From Chitinophaga sp. YR573 (GTDB taxonomy: Bacteria; Bacteroidota; Bacteroidia; Chitinophagales; Chitinophagaceae), in contig NZ_FOJF01000001.1 of assembly GCF_900110995.1 (NCBI RefSeq), positions 3,942,803 to 4,006,802 on the forward strand: 64,000 bases of DNA, in the 5' to 3' direction. A model generated the notes under the pieces. That model had not been told where the DNA came from. It saw only the letters and a program-made list of their open reading frames with translations, and did no database searches. Of this stretch, positions 1 through 9,952 are shown piece after piece (position 1 is the first letter of the stretch; every line of letters starts with the position of its first letter). Made by a program: the position numbers and the translations under genes.

Positions 1-1499
1 GCTTCCGAAGAAGGATACAGCATTCTGCGGGGTATCTGACCTCCCGTAGCATTCCCAACATAATTTACAGGTACCAGCGCAGGGTAACCGCTTCTGCGCC
101 AGTTAGACCATGCTTCATACCAGTCCAGCAGACAGGCAGCCCAATACTGGGTATTGATCTGGTTGTAACCGTCAGCATCCACATAAGGGTGGGCTGTTAA
201 ATATGTTTGTATCGCAGTGCTGCTGATGGTAGCACTGGCATCGTATTGTACAAATTGTTCCATGGCTGCAGTCACACCGGTATTATAATGTGTCTGTGCA
301 TCTGCACCAACTGACCATCCTCTCTTTGCTGCTTCTGCCAGTAAGAATTCTGTCTGTGCATAAGTAACCAGGAAAGTAGGACCGTTCAGTTTCAGCAGGA
401 TATTTTTATTAGGGATAGAATACCTCTTCAGATCTCCCGGATAATCAGGGGCTTTGGATATATCAGTAGCGCTGCCGGAACCATTGGTATCGAAACCGTT
501 TGGCATGCCTAACTGGTCTAATGGCAATGTGCTGCCGGTAGCAGGAACGATTGCTGTAAAGGCCAGACGGGGATCGTTGTTGGTTTGCAGAAAGTCTACA
601 AAGGTTTTAGACAGACTGGCTTCACCAGGATTATTGGTAGCGTTCCACTCGCCGGAAAGGATGTTGCTCACCCTGTTCACGGTCGTTCTTCCGCCGGAAG
701 CATCATGCAGGATGTAAGCGTTTTCTGTGTTAGCAGATATTAAACCACTAGCATAGGCTTTCTCCACCCATGTCTGAGCAGTACCCGGATCTACTTTGGT
801 AAGGCGCATTCCAATACGTAACATCAGGGAATAAGCCAGCTTTCTCCAGTTATTAACGATTTGAGTAGCTGGTACGGAACCACCTTTGTTGTAGATCAGA
901 TCTCCTTTACCTGGTACTGGTTTGAATGCATCCAGCGCTGCTGCCGCTTCATCCAGTTCTTTCAGCATGTCCAGCATGATAGCCTGCTGTGCATCGTATT
1001 TAGGCGTGAATATAGAACCTGCATAACCAAGGCCCGCTTCAGAATAAGGGATATCTCCGTAGATATCAGAGAGGCGGTGAAAGATCATTACACGTGCTAT
1101 ACGGCTGATATGATAAAGGTTGGTGAGGTATGGGTTACCATTGGTAACATGTAGTACATCAGTGATGTATTTTATCTGATCGGGATATGCACGTTCGAAA
1201 TAAGAACTGGCCCATCCGTCGTTCTGCATGTATTTATCACCCGCATACCAGGAAACATTGGATAACTGCTGCATCATCATACCGCAGTAGATGATATTTA
1301 CGCGCCATGTTTCATAGCTGTAATCACTGTTACCGGTATATTCCAGCAGTGCCCGGGAAAAATTATATTCCGGCACACCACTTTGTTCACTGGATTTATT
1401 TTTATCTGTATTAATATCATCAAAATTCTTTGTACAAGCCGGCATAATCATCATCACCGGAACAGACAAAGCCAATATTATTTTATGAAGAGATTTCAT
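1..1499 (-). CDS. SusD/RagB-like nutrient-binding lipoprotein (3' end beyond window)
   Basis: Surface lipoprotein that would cap the SusC barrel encoded just upstream and help capture substrate. The ATG at 1499 opens a signal peptide ending in a lipobox (MPAC, Cys22), followed by KNFDDINTDKN, a typical start of SusD-like lipoproteins of the SusD-like_2 type. About 499 residues are present and the reading frame runs off the left edge without a stop, so only the last few tens of residues are probably missing. Aromatic and TPR-like stretches such as the NWRKLAYSLMLRIGMR segment are usual in SusD. It lies 19 bases after the SusC stop and is surely co-transcribed with it. The substrate cannot be read from the sequence. 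Confidence 0.9.
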   Translation of the reverse strand, partial: MKSLHKIILALSVPVMMIMPACTKNFDDINTDKNKSSEQSGVPEYNFSRALLEYTGNSDYSYETWRVNIIYCGMMMQQLSNVSWYAGDKYMQNDGWASSYFERAYPDQIKYITDVLHVTNGNPYLTNLYHISRIARVMIFHRLSDIYGDIPYSEAGLGYAGSIFTPKYDAQQAIMLDMLKELDEAAAALDAFKPVPGKGDLIYNKGGSVPATQIVNNWRKLAYSLMLRIGMRLTKVDPGTAQTWVEKAYASGLISANTENAYILHDASGGRTTVNRVSNILSGEWNATNNPGEASLSKTFVDFLQTNNDPRLAFTAIVPATGSTLPLDQLGMPNGFDTNGSGSATDISKAPDYPGDLKRYSIPNKNILLKLNGPTFLVTYAQTEFLLAEAAKRGWSVGADAQTHYNTGVTAAMEQFVQYDASATISSTAIQTYLTAHPYVDADGYNQINTQYWAACLLDWYEAWSNWRRSGYPALVPVNYVGNATGGQIPRRMLYPSSE

Positions 1500-1518
1500 G
1501 ATGTTGGATTTAGGATGA

Positions 1519-4500
1519 TCAGAATTTAACGTTCAGATTAATACCAAAAGACTTGCTGGTGGGTAAACCTGCGTATTCAAGTCCCTGTGCGTTTGCATTA
1601 CTGTAGTTGGATTCAGGATCAATGTTAGGCGTAGACTTCTTGATGTAGAAGAGATTACGGCCTACCAGCGAAACACTTAATCCATGCAGCTTGTTACGCA
1701 ACATGCTGTTGTTGAAATCGTAAGTAAGACTTACAGATCTGAACTTGATGAAATCTGTTTTGTATACATGCAGCGCAGAAATAGTAGCCAGTTGGGAGTA
1801 GTAGGTCTGTGCATCTATTGTATTGGTAACGGGTGTTCCTTCTTCTGTTACACCTGTTACTACTACACCACCTTCACGTCCCGGAAGGGTTTCTTTCTGT
1901 AATCCGTATCCGTAAGCTCTTGCATTGGTACCGGAATATATTTTACCACCTGATTTGAAATCTATCAGGAAGGAGAGATGCAGATTTTTGTAGGAGATAT
2001 TGTTATTCCATCCACCTGTTAAAGGGGCTACACCAGAACCTTTTGCCACGAGAGCATCCGTACGTTGGGGTAATCCTGATGAATTTACTACCAGGTTACC
2101 TTTGGTATCACGTTTGAGATCATATACCATGATCTGCGCAAAAGGCAATCCTACCACCTGGTTGATAAAAGCGGCTTCTGTACGGGACTGTCCATCTGTT
2201 ACCAGCATGGATGTTTGTCCTTCTGCTAACTGTAATACCTTGTTATTGTTGTTGGCAATGTTGATGCTGGTAGTCCAGGTGATATTGGGTGTTTTCACCG
2301 GCACACCACCTATCAGTAATTCAATTCCTTTGTTTTCCAGTTTACCTACGTTTACAATGGCGCTGGTATAACCGGAGCCAAGAGAAACGGTAGCAGAAAC
2401 GATATCGTTGGAGATTTGTTTATTGTACCAGCTGAAGTCTGCAAAGAAACGGTTGTTGAACATTTTCAGTTCGATACCTGTTTCTATTTCCTTTGCTTTT
2501 AAAGGTTTCAGCTTTTTATTGGGGATTTCACTACTGATATCACCCAATGGTACACCATTGATTGGACTACCCAGTGTACTGTAATACAATTTGGTTTTAT
2601 ATTCATCAGCATCACCACCTACCTGTGCATAACCAGCTCTTAATTTACCGAAGCTCAGCCAGTGTGTTTTCAGTGTTTCAGAGAAGATGTAGGAGAGGTT
2701 GGCAGATGGATAGTTGTATGAATTATTCTGCAAAGGTAAAGTAGAACTCCAGTCGTTACGGTCTGTTAAGTTCAGGTATAACGTGTTTTGCCATCCCAGT
2801 TCCAGTGAACCATATACAGAGTGGATCTCTCTTCTGCTGTCCGTGATCGTACTGTTTTTTGTACTGGCTGTAGCAGGATTATATACAAAGGGGAAGGCAA
2901 ATCCTGAAGCACTCACATCATTTGTCTTATCTGTTTTCTTTAACAGGTTGGCCCCTGCGTTGAAGTTCAGCTGTAAGGAACTGGTGAGGTCTTTTTCGAT
3001 GCCCAGTAATACGTCGGCATTCATTTCATTGAACTGACGGTTACGTTCCAGGTCCAGGCTGCCTGTAGGGCGGTAAGCTGTACCGGTAGGTGTGATGGAA
3101 GTGGCGTTAAAGCCAAAGTAATCATTGGTCACACGGCCCTGAATATATAACCAGGAGAAAGGAGCATACTTCAGACTGGTAACACCCAGTACGCGGTTTT
3201 TCTCTGTATTGTTTATAAAACGGTTAGCTGCAAAATAAGGGTTGGTGCTGAACAGATCACTGCTGTAAACTATTTCATTCCCCAGTGGGTCAGCACCCGG
3301 GGCCAGGTAATCGGCCTTTACATTTGAAGGAAGAAATGCAATACCATAGTTACCATTACCTGGCGCATCGCTGAGGTTAGAGCGGTTGTTGGTGATCTCT
3401 TTTACGTAGGTCACATTTGTTTGTCCGCTCCATTTATCAGATAACTTATAGTTCAGGTCCAGGTTGATATTATCACGGAAGTAGCGGGTATTGGGATAAA
3501 TACCGCTGCTGCGCAAATCGCCTGCAGCTACCCGATAGGTGGTTTTGCCATTACCACCGGAAACAGACAGTGTATTGCTGAAGGTAGCACCTGTTTTGTA
3601 AAAATCTTTGATGTGATTACCCTGTTTGGAATAGGGGTGTAACTGTCCGTCGAATAATGTAGTCTGGGAGCCGTCGAGTTTTGAACCCCAGCTTTGTAAT
3701 CCGCTGTTGAGTGCGGATGTTTTATCTGAAGGTTTAACGCCTTTCAGCCCCTGTCCGTATACTTCCTGAAAGTCCAGGAAATCGTTCACTTTATCTATTG
3801 AAACGTTACTGTTTAATTCTACGGCCATTTGTCCTGACTTACCGGATTTGGTGGTGATCAGGATTACTCCGTTAATACCGCGCTGACCATATAATGCAGA
3901 CGCTGCGCCACCTTTCAGTACGGTCATTTCTTCAATATCATCGGGATTGATACTGGAGATCCCATCACCAAGATCTGCACCACCATACATCTTAGCGGAA
4001 CCCAGGTTGTCGTTATTCATCTGGATACCGTTAACTACATATAAAGGCTGGTTGTTACGGTTTAAAGAAGAGTTACCCCTGATAGTGATACGGGAAGAAC
4101 CACCAGGACCCGTAGTAGGAGGGGTACTGTTTACACCGGCAATACGGCCTTCCAGTGAATTGGCCACGCTTATTTCACGTGCTTTGGTAAGGTCTGCCCC
4201 CTGAATAGTGGATACAGCATAACCATTACTGCGGGCTTTTCTTCGTATGCCCAACGCAGTTACTACAAGTTCGTTCAGTCCCCTGATATCTCTTTCGAGT
4301 ATCGTGCTGATAACGCCTTGTGTGTTTACAATAATTTCCTGAGGGATGTAACCAACATAAGTAAAAACTATTACGTCTCCGGCATCGGCAGAGATCAGAT
4401 AAAAACCGTTGTCATCGGTTTTTGTGCCCCTGTTACCATTCTTAATAGCAACGGTAACGCCTGGGATGGGGTATCCCTTTACGTCGCGGACCGTACCTGT

Positions 4501-4638
4501 AATGTCGCGCTGGGGCAACACCTTGTTCAATAACGGAGAAGTCCCGGCCGTGGCAACTGGGGTACCACCGGCAAGCATCAGTAACAGCATGATACCTGCT
4601 GCACTGCACGCTTTTCTAACGTGTAATGTACGTTTCAT
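1519..4638 (-). CDS. SusC/RagA-family TonB-dependent outer-membrane transporter
   Basis: TonB-dependent barrel of 1039 residues for import of a glycan, peptide or other large nutrient. It has an N-terminal signal peptide (about 1-31), a CarboxypepD_reg-like domain (about 44-125, DITGTVRDVKGYPIPGVTV), then the plug with the SusC signature INPDDIEEMTVLKGGAASALYG and ITTKSG, and a long beta-barrel ending in aromatic NLNVKF. There is no STN domain, unlike the SusC at 6445-9912, so it is not expected to signal to a FecR directly. It is paired with the SusD at 1-1499. A 225-base gap separates it from the upstream SusD, so it may have its own promoter. Confidence 0.95.
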   Translation of the reverse strand: MKRTLHVRKACSAAGIMLLLMLAGGTPVATAGTSPLLNKVLPQRDITGTVRDVKGYPIPGVTVAIKNGNRGTKTDDNGFYLISADAGDVIVFTYVGYIPQEIIVNTQGVISTILERDIRGLNELVVTALGIRRKARSNGYAVSTIQGADLTKAREISVANSLEGRIAGVNSTPPTTGPGGSSRITIRGNSSLNRNNQPLYVVNGIQMNNDNLGSAKMYGGADLGDGISSINPDDIEEMTVLKGGAASALYGQRGINGVILITTKSGKSGQMAVELNSNVSIDKVNDFLDFQEVYGQGLKGVKPSDKTSALNSGLQSWGSKLDGSQTTLFDGQLHPYSKQGNHIKDFYKTGATFSNTLSVSGGNGKTTYRVAAGDLRSSGIYPNTRYFRDNINLDLNYKLSDKWSGQTNVTYVKEITNNRSNLSDAPGNGNYGIAFLPSNVKADYLAPGADPLGNEIVYSSDLFSTNPYFAANRFINNTEKNRVLGVTSLKYAPFSWLYIQGRVTNDYFGFNATSITPTGTAYRPTGSLDLERNRQFNEMNADVLLGIEKDLTSSLQLNFNAGANLLKKTDKTNDVSASGFAFPFVYNPATASTKNSTITDSRREIHSVYGSLELGWQNTLYLNLTDRNDWSSTLPLQNNSYNYPSANLSYIFSETLKTHWLSFGKLRAGYAQVGGDADEYKTKLYYSTLGSPINGVPLGDISSEIPNKKLKPLKAKEIETGIELKMFNNRFFADFSWYNKQISNDIVSATVSLGSGYTSAIVNVGKLENKGIELLIGGVPVKTPNITWTTSINIANNNNKVLQLAEGQTSMLVTDGQSRTEAAFINQVVGLPFAQIMVYDLKRDTKGNLVVNSSGLPQRTDALVAKGSGVAPLTGGWNNNISYKNLHLSFLIDFKSGGKIYSGTNARAYGYGLQKETLPGREGGVVVTGVTEEGTPVTNTIDAQTYYSQLATISALHVYKTDFIKFRSVSLTYDFNNSMLRNKLHGLSVSLVGRNLFYIKKSTPNIDPESNYSNANAQGLEYAGLPTSKSFGINLNVKF

Positions 4639-4863
4639 AGATACTGCTTTAAATAGTTAGAGATGATAATGTAGCCCATAGTAATAGCAGCTGGATATAG
4701 TTATACATCCATTCATTCCAGAGAAGCGTGTTTCCTTTTGATTGATATTATTACCTCGTGTTTACGCTGTCTTGTCCCGCGTGTCTTAACAAGTGTTTTT
4801 TACTATGCGCATAATGAGATGTCGTGCTGAAATTAAAATAGTACCACGCTCAGAGAAAAAAAA

Positions 4864-6432
4864 TCATGGTTTATCCCACCATAATCTGGTACCCCCGTTA
4901 TCGGGTCCGTTTAATGAGAGTAATGCCCTGTTTACACCGGCAATATTGGTGGCATATTCGAATTGAATAAAGGGGATACGGCGGATAAAATTTTCTGTCG
5001 CAATCTTTCCACCGCTGTTGTTAATGACTACAGGAAATAATTTTGGATAACCGGTACGACGGAATTCAGACCATGCTTCCTGTCCGTCAGGAAATACGGC
5101 AATCCATTTTTGGGTGATGATACGTTCCAGTTTTTTTTCTGTGCTGGCAAACGGGTCCCATTGAATAGTGATGGTACTCAGGTGTGGATCACCTTTGTAG
5201 ATGTTGTTGGCTGCATTTTGAGGGTCAGCATAGGCTTTGGCCGTATAGGTGCTGTTATGGATATAATTATTAAAGCCACTGGTAACATGGTATTGCTGGA
5301 AGGAAGTATAGACTCCGGTTTCATAATCGGCTTGTGCATCACCGGCGCCCTCCCAGCCGTAAAGGGCAGCTTCTGCCTTCAGGAACCAGGCTTCTGAAGC
5401 CGTCAGCAGCTGGATATAGGAAGGTAATAATGCCAGTTTGGAAAAGCCGGTGTAGGTATCTTTTCCGGTAATAGTGATACCGTTACGGATGCCCCTGTAA
5501 AGAGAATCTTTTACGTCCGTCGGTAAGAAGTAATAAGGCAGGCGGGGATCATGATAACCGCACAAAAGGGATTCCATGGGAGCGCCCATACGGATATCAT
5601 TCCATGAATTACAGATGACGTTTAGCGGGTGTGTAACCGGACTGATATCAATATTGAAATTATCGTCTTTAGTAGTGAGTATACCATATGGCTGGTTAAG
5701 CGCAGCTTCTCCTTCTGTTCTTGCTTTGTCAGGATCAATTTTAGAGATGCGTATGGCCAGTCGCAGGCGTAGTGTATTGGCTAATTTCACCCATTGGATA
5801 TAATCTCCGTCATAGGAAAGATCGAAGCCGGTAAAGTGCCTTTTCGTAGTGTTTTTTGCGTAGTAGGTAAGGGTGGTGATCGCTGAGTCAAGATCACTGA
5901 AAAAGGCGTAGTATGCTTGTTGTTGTGAGTCGTAATCAATGCTGCGGTCCGGATTAATCACTGCGTAATGCGTGTAGATGACCGGACCGTAAATATCGCT
6001 GATGCGATGCATGGCCAATACCCTCAGCAACTGTGCCCATGCATAGAAATCGGGGTACTTACCCCTGGAACGGTCCATTACAAATTTGCAGTTGGGCATT
6101 ACATTACCGTAGGCGGTGATCCATGCATCATCATTCCAGTTATCGAGCAGATCGTAGGTCATATTATTCCGGTTATCCTGAAAAGGATTGGGTGTCATCA
6201 TATAACCGGAGTATACATCGCCCATGAGGTTCTGTTGCAACTGTGCAACAGATACATCATTCACGGAGAGTATGTTCAGCATAGACTGTACCAGCGGATC
6301 TCCCAGTAATTTGAAGTCCGGTTGTAACTCATCATCATAAAGATCGTACGGATTGGTATTGATATGTTCGAAGTTGCGCGTACAGCCAACCAGCATAGTA
6401 ATACCAATGCATGTAATGATTATGTTACGCAT
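4864..6432 (-). CDS. SusD-like lipoprotein (SusD-like_2 type)
   Basis: Outer-membrane lipoprotein of 522 residues, the binding partner of the SusC that precedes it by 12 bases. The signal peptide ends at Cys17 (MLVGC), followed by TRNFEHINTNPY, a hallmark of this SusD subgroup. The interior carries the usual helical TPR-like segments (VKLANTLRLRLAIRISKIDPDKA) and the C-terminal half has a WSEFRRTGYPKLFP segment seen in SusD-like proteins. Substrate unknown. Gene order places it in the sigma/anti-sigma controlled locus. Confidence 0.92.
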   Translation of the reverse strand: MRNIIITCIGITMLVGCTRNFEHINTNPYDLYDDELQPDFKLLGDPLVQSMLNILSVNDVSVAQLQQNLMGDVYSGYMMTPNPFQDNRNNMTYDLLDNWNDDAWITAYGNVMPNCKFVMDRSRGKYPDFYAWAQLLRVLAMHRISDIYGPVIYTHYAVINPDRSIDYDSQQQAYYAFFSDLDSAITTLTYYAKNTTKRHFTGFDLSYDGDYIQWVKLANTLRLRLAIRISKIDPDKARTEGEAALNQPYGILTTKDDNFNIDISPVTHPLNVICNSWNDIRMGAPMESLLCGYHDPRLPYYFLPTDVKDSLYRGIRNGITITGKDTYTGFSKLALLPSYIQLLTASEAWFLKAEAALYGWEGAGDAQADYETGVYTSFQQYHVTSGFNNYIHNSTYTAKAYADPQNAANNIYKGDPHLSTITIQWDPFASTEKKLERIITQKWIAVFPDGQEAWSEFRRTGYPKLFPVVINNSGGKIATENFIRRIPFIQFEYATNIAGVNRALLSLNGPDNGGTRLWWDKP

Positions 6433-6444
6433 AACAAGTGTTCT

Positions 6445-9400
6445 TTAAAATACTACTTTAACATTTGCTCCCATACTCCTGGTAGCTGATACACCGAAAA
6501 CATCTATCCCCTGTAATCCATTCCCGCTGCTCATAGAAATTTCGGGATCGAAGGGAGCATTCAGTTTAAAGAAGCATAGATTTTTTGCAATCAGCCCTAT
6601 CTGCATTTTACTGATAAACCTTGATTTTACCGGTAACTGGCAGGTAAGGGATAATTCACGTAAACGGATATTGGTTGCATCATACATATACATTTCCCCG
6701 ATACCGGCACGTCCGCCGATAGCGGTATAATATTTCCTCGCATCATATTTTCCTGTGAAGGCAGTGCCATCTTCATACACTGCATTGATATTTACGCCAC
6801 CGTTATCTCTTGCCTTTGCGCTTTCTTCACTTACGCCGTAGTTGTCCAGCACAGAGTTGGTAACGCTCATTACTTCTCCTCCAAAACGGGCATCTACCAC
6901 GCAACTGAAGGAGAATTGTTTATAACTGATGGTATTATTCCAGCCCAGCATCAGCTTGGGATTGGGATTACCTACTTTTTTAAATACGTTGCGGGTAATG
7001 AGGTTGCCCTGGTTATCCAGCACGTATTGTCCTTTCTCATTTTTATACAATTCTTTGTTGGTGTAGATATCTCCCCATGCACCACCTTCTTTGATAAAAG
7101 AGCCATACATATTGGTGAGGAAGTCTGTAAGGATGTAGTAGTTGTCGGGGCCTGCACCAGGGATACTGCTACTGCTGAGTGTCACTACTTTATTACGGTT
7201 GATAGTAGTGTTGATGGCAGTAGTCCATCTCAGACGATTGCTCTGTACAGGTGTTCCGGAAAGGGAGAGTTCTATTCCCCTGTTCTGGATATTGCCCAGG
7301 TTCAGATAGTAGTAAAGAAAGCCGGAGCCGGAAGGAGCACGTACTTCCATGTATTGCTGGTAGTTGTTGTTTTTGTACCAGGTAAAGTCTATGCTGATCC
7401 TGTCTTTTAATAGGCGCAGTTCTGCACCTGCTTCAATTGAGCGGTTGTCTTCCGGTTTCAGGTAGATACCGGGATAAGGTGCTTTGGTATTGAAATTGAC
7501 GCGCGTAACACCACCGGTTGTTTGCAGGATAAAACGGGCCGGCCTGGATACATAGGCCGCGATATCATTACCTGCACGGGCATATGAAATACGCACCTTG
7601 GCAAAATTGATGGCTGATGGCATTGGAATTAAATCACTGATGATAGCGCTGAGCCCTGTAGAGTAATAAAAGTATCCTTTGCTTTTAATGGGAGTGAAAG
7701 CAAAAGTACTGGACCAGTCGTTCCTGCCGGTAAGGTCTAAGAATATTTTATTATGCAGGCTTAACTGCGCACTGGCAAAGAGGGCCTGCAGTTGTTTACG
7801 TTCAACGCTCTGCTGTGCATCCAGTGCATTGCCTGAAATGTTTTCTACGGTGAACTTATTACTGTATATCAGTCCTGTTGCAGCAGTAGGATTCGTACTG
7901 AGAAGAGATCTGTCGTGTGCTCTTACATCGGTGATGCTGGCGCCCAGCATGGCCTGTAAATGTAGTTGTTCGTTTAATTTCCTGCATGCGGTGAGCATCA
8001 TATCACCATATAGCTGTGTATTTGTTTCTTTTTCCAGGGTATATCTTCCGTTTGGCGGGGAGAGTACCTGTTGAGTACCTGCATATGCCTTTAGTTCATA
8101 TAGATCGTAGCTTTTATCAAAGTTACCACGTAGTTGCAGGGATAGCCATTCGCGTAGCTGGTATTTCATGGCAAGAGAGGCCATTGCACGATAGCGGCTT
8201 TCCACACGCTGATCACGTTGTAATACCCAGTAGGGGTTCTGTTGATCATCCTGGCCGGTCCATCCCAGATCATGGTGGATGTTCCACCAGTTTTGCAGGG
8301 GCATGTTGCGTTCCGTATCGAAGTATTCGAAGTGTTTGTAGTTGTCGAAATTGAGTCCCCGGGGTAAAGTATACAGTCCGGTGAGGGCATTATAGTACAA
8401 TCCTGAAGAAGGTCGGTTGAGCCCATTCTGTGCCAGGAAGGAAATATTGGCATCAACTGATAGTTTATTATCCAGCAGGTTACCGGTAACACGGGCATTA
8501 AACGTGTGTCTGTCGAGTTTATTCACAGGTAAGATGCCCTTGTTGTTCATGTTGGAGTAGGAGAGGTAGAACTGTGTTTTATCTGCACCGCCGCTGAATG
8601 AGAGTGCGTTGGTGAAGGTAGCGCCGGTGTTGAAGAATGGTTTCACATGGTCCGGCGATGATAGTTTTGCCCCCCAGCTGTCTGCAGACCCGGGTTGTAA
8701 GGCATCTTTATCGTCTTTATAAGGTTGAATGGTTTGTCCGTAACGGTATTGCAGTTTGGGCAGAAGAAGGGGCTTTTCTACGGTAAGGTCCGAAGAGAAG
8801 CTTATATGTCCTTTACCTATGCTGCCTTTTTTGGTGGTGATCATGATAACCCCGTTGGCGGCCTGACTACCATACAATGCTGCCGCAGAAGCCCCTTTGA
8901 GGATGCTGATGCTGGCGATATCATCGGGGTTGATGTTGGAGATACCATCCCCGCCATCCCTGCCGCCGCTGCCTACTATACCGGATGATTGTCCCCAGAT
9001 GTCAGTAGGCTGTGAGGGCGTGAAGTTGGCCAGGGGAACGCCGTCTATCACGTAGAGGGGTTGGTTCTCACGGGTAGATTTGTTACCTCTCAATATTACC
9101 CGTGCAGAGCCGCCTATACCAGACGCGCTGCGATTGATCATTACACCCGCCACTTTACCAGACAGGCTGTTAATGACATTCGCATCTTTGACGGTAGAGA
9201 AATCTTCACTAACGAGTTGTCCGGCAGAGTAGGAGAGTTCCCTGGTGCTTTTGGTAAATCCGAGTGCAGTCACTACCAGTTCACTTAAGCCTTTGATATT
9301 TTCCTCGAGTATCACATCGATGATATTGTCGCCGCCGGTAACGACTTCTTTATTCAGGAAACCTACAGAGCGGAATACGAGCACTTCTCCTTCAGCAGTT

Positions 9401-9912
9401 CTGATGGTGAAGTAGCCGTCATCATTGCTTTGTACCCCTTTGGTGGTATTTTTGATAAGGATAGTGACACCGGGAATGGGTCTGCCCCCGGCATCCATTA
9501 CCATGCCGGTGATATCCCTGCGGATTGCCGGGCCGGTTCGCAGCAGTGAATCTTCTTCTTTGGTAGCAGAGGAAGGTAAGCTGATGATCACTTTATCATC
9601 CCGCAGGATAAAAATAAATCCTGTTTGAGCGGAGAGAAGATTGAGAACAGCGCTTACAGGTATTTTATCGCAATGCAGTGTTACCTTCTTTCTGACGTCT
9701 ATAGTAGCTTTATCGTAGTGGAAGTTGAGATTGGTTTTGAAGGCTATTTCTGCCATCACGGCGGCGAGGGCTTTGTTCCTGACGTAGATGGTGATATTGG
9801 TATTGGATGGCTCTATGGTTTGGGCAAAAAGTCGCGTCTCACCTGTTAATGATGACATTATCAGGAAGCTCGCAGCAATACATACTTTACCGAAGTATGA
9901 TTTTCCTTTCAT
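6445..9912 (-). CDS. SusC/RagA-family transporter with STN signalling domain
   Basis: TonB-dependent transporter of 1155 residues. After the signal peptide (about 1-31) it has an STN (secretin/TonB N-terminal) domain at about 40-112 (ITIYVRNKALAAVMAEIAFKT), then a CarboxypepD_reg-like domain (about 132-215), the plug (INPDDIASISILKGASAAALYG, ITTKKG) and the barrel, ending VKVVF. STN domains in this family contact a periplasmic FecR-type anti-sigma factor, and such a gene lies directly upstream (9953-10954). Together with the sigma factor at 11031-11630 this forms a complete trans-envelope signalling set: substrate in the barrel, STN, FecR, sigma factor. The SusD at 4864 follows after 12 bases. 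Confidence 0.95.
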   Translation of the reverse strand: MKGKSYFGKVCIAASFLIMSSLTGETRLFAQTIEPSNTNITIYVRNKALAAVMAEIAFKTNLNFHYDKATIDVRKKVTLHCDKIPVSAVLNLLSAQTGFIFILRDDKVIISLPSSATKEEDSLLRTGPAIRRDITGMVMDAGGRPIPGVTILIKNTTKGVQSNDDGYFTIRTAEGEVLVFRSVGFLNKEVVTGGDNIIDVILEENIKGLSELVVTALGFTKSTRELSYSAGQLVSEDFSTVKDANVINSLSGKVAGVMINRSASGIGGSARVILRGNKSTRENQPLYVIDGVPLANFTPSQPTDIWGQSSGIVGSGGRDGGDGISNINPDDIASISILKGASAAALYGSQAANGVIMITTKKGSIGKGHISFSSDLTVEKPLLLPKLQYRYGQTIQPYKDDKDALQPGSADSWGAKLSSPDHVKPFFNTGATFTNALSFSGGADKTQFYLSYSNMNNKGILPVNKLDRHTFNARVTGNLLDNKLSVDANISFLAQNGLNRPSSGLYYNALTGLYTLPRGLNFDNYKHFEYFDTERNMPLQNWWNIHHDLGWTGQDDQQNPYWVLQRDQRVESRYRAMASLAMKYQLREWLSLQLRGNFDKSYDLYELKAYAGTQQVLSPPNGRYTLEKETNTQLYGDMMLTACRKLNEQLHLQAMLGASITDVRAHDRSLLSTNPTAATGLIYSNKFTVENISGNALDAQQSVERKQLQALFASAQLSLHNKIFLDLTGRNDWSSTFAFTPIKSKGYFYYSTGLSAIISDLIPMPSAINFAKVRISYARAGNDIAAYVSRPARFILQTTGGVTRVNFNTKAPYPGIYLKPEDNRSIEAGAELRLLKDRISIDFTWYKNNNYQQYMEVRAPSGSGFLYYYLNLGNIQNRGIELSLSGTPVQSNRLRWTTAINTTINRNKVVTLSSSSIPGAGPDNYYILTDFLTNMYGSFIKEGGAWGDIYTNKELYKNEKGQYVLDNQGNLITRNVFKKVGNPNPKLMLGWNNTISYKQFSFSCVVDARFGGEVMSVTNSVLDNYGVSEESAKARDNGGVNINAVYEDGTAFTGKYDARKYYTAIGGRAGIGEMYMYDATNIRLRELSLTCQLPVKSRFISKMQIGLIAKNLCFFKLNAPFDPEISMSSGNGLQGIDVFGVSATRSMGANVKVVF

Positions 9913-9952
9913 ATAGCCCCGGTATGTTTAGGTTTCAAAGCAGCAATAGTAT

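Noticed and set aside
454..1154. Plus-strand frames opposite the SusD at the left edge
   Set aside because: No start context or recognisable domain; they are complements of the SusD gene.
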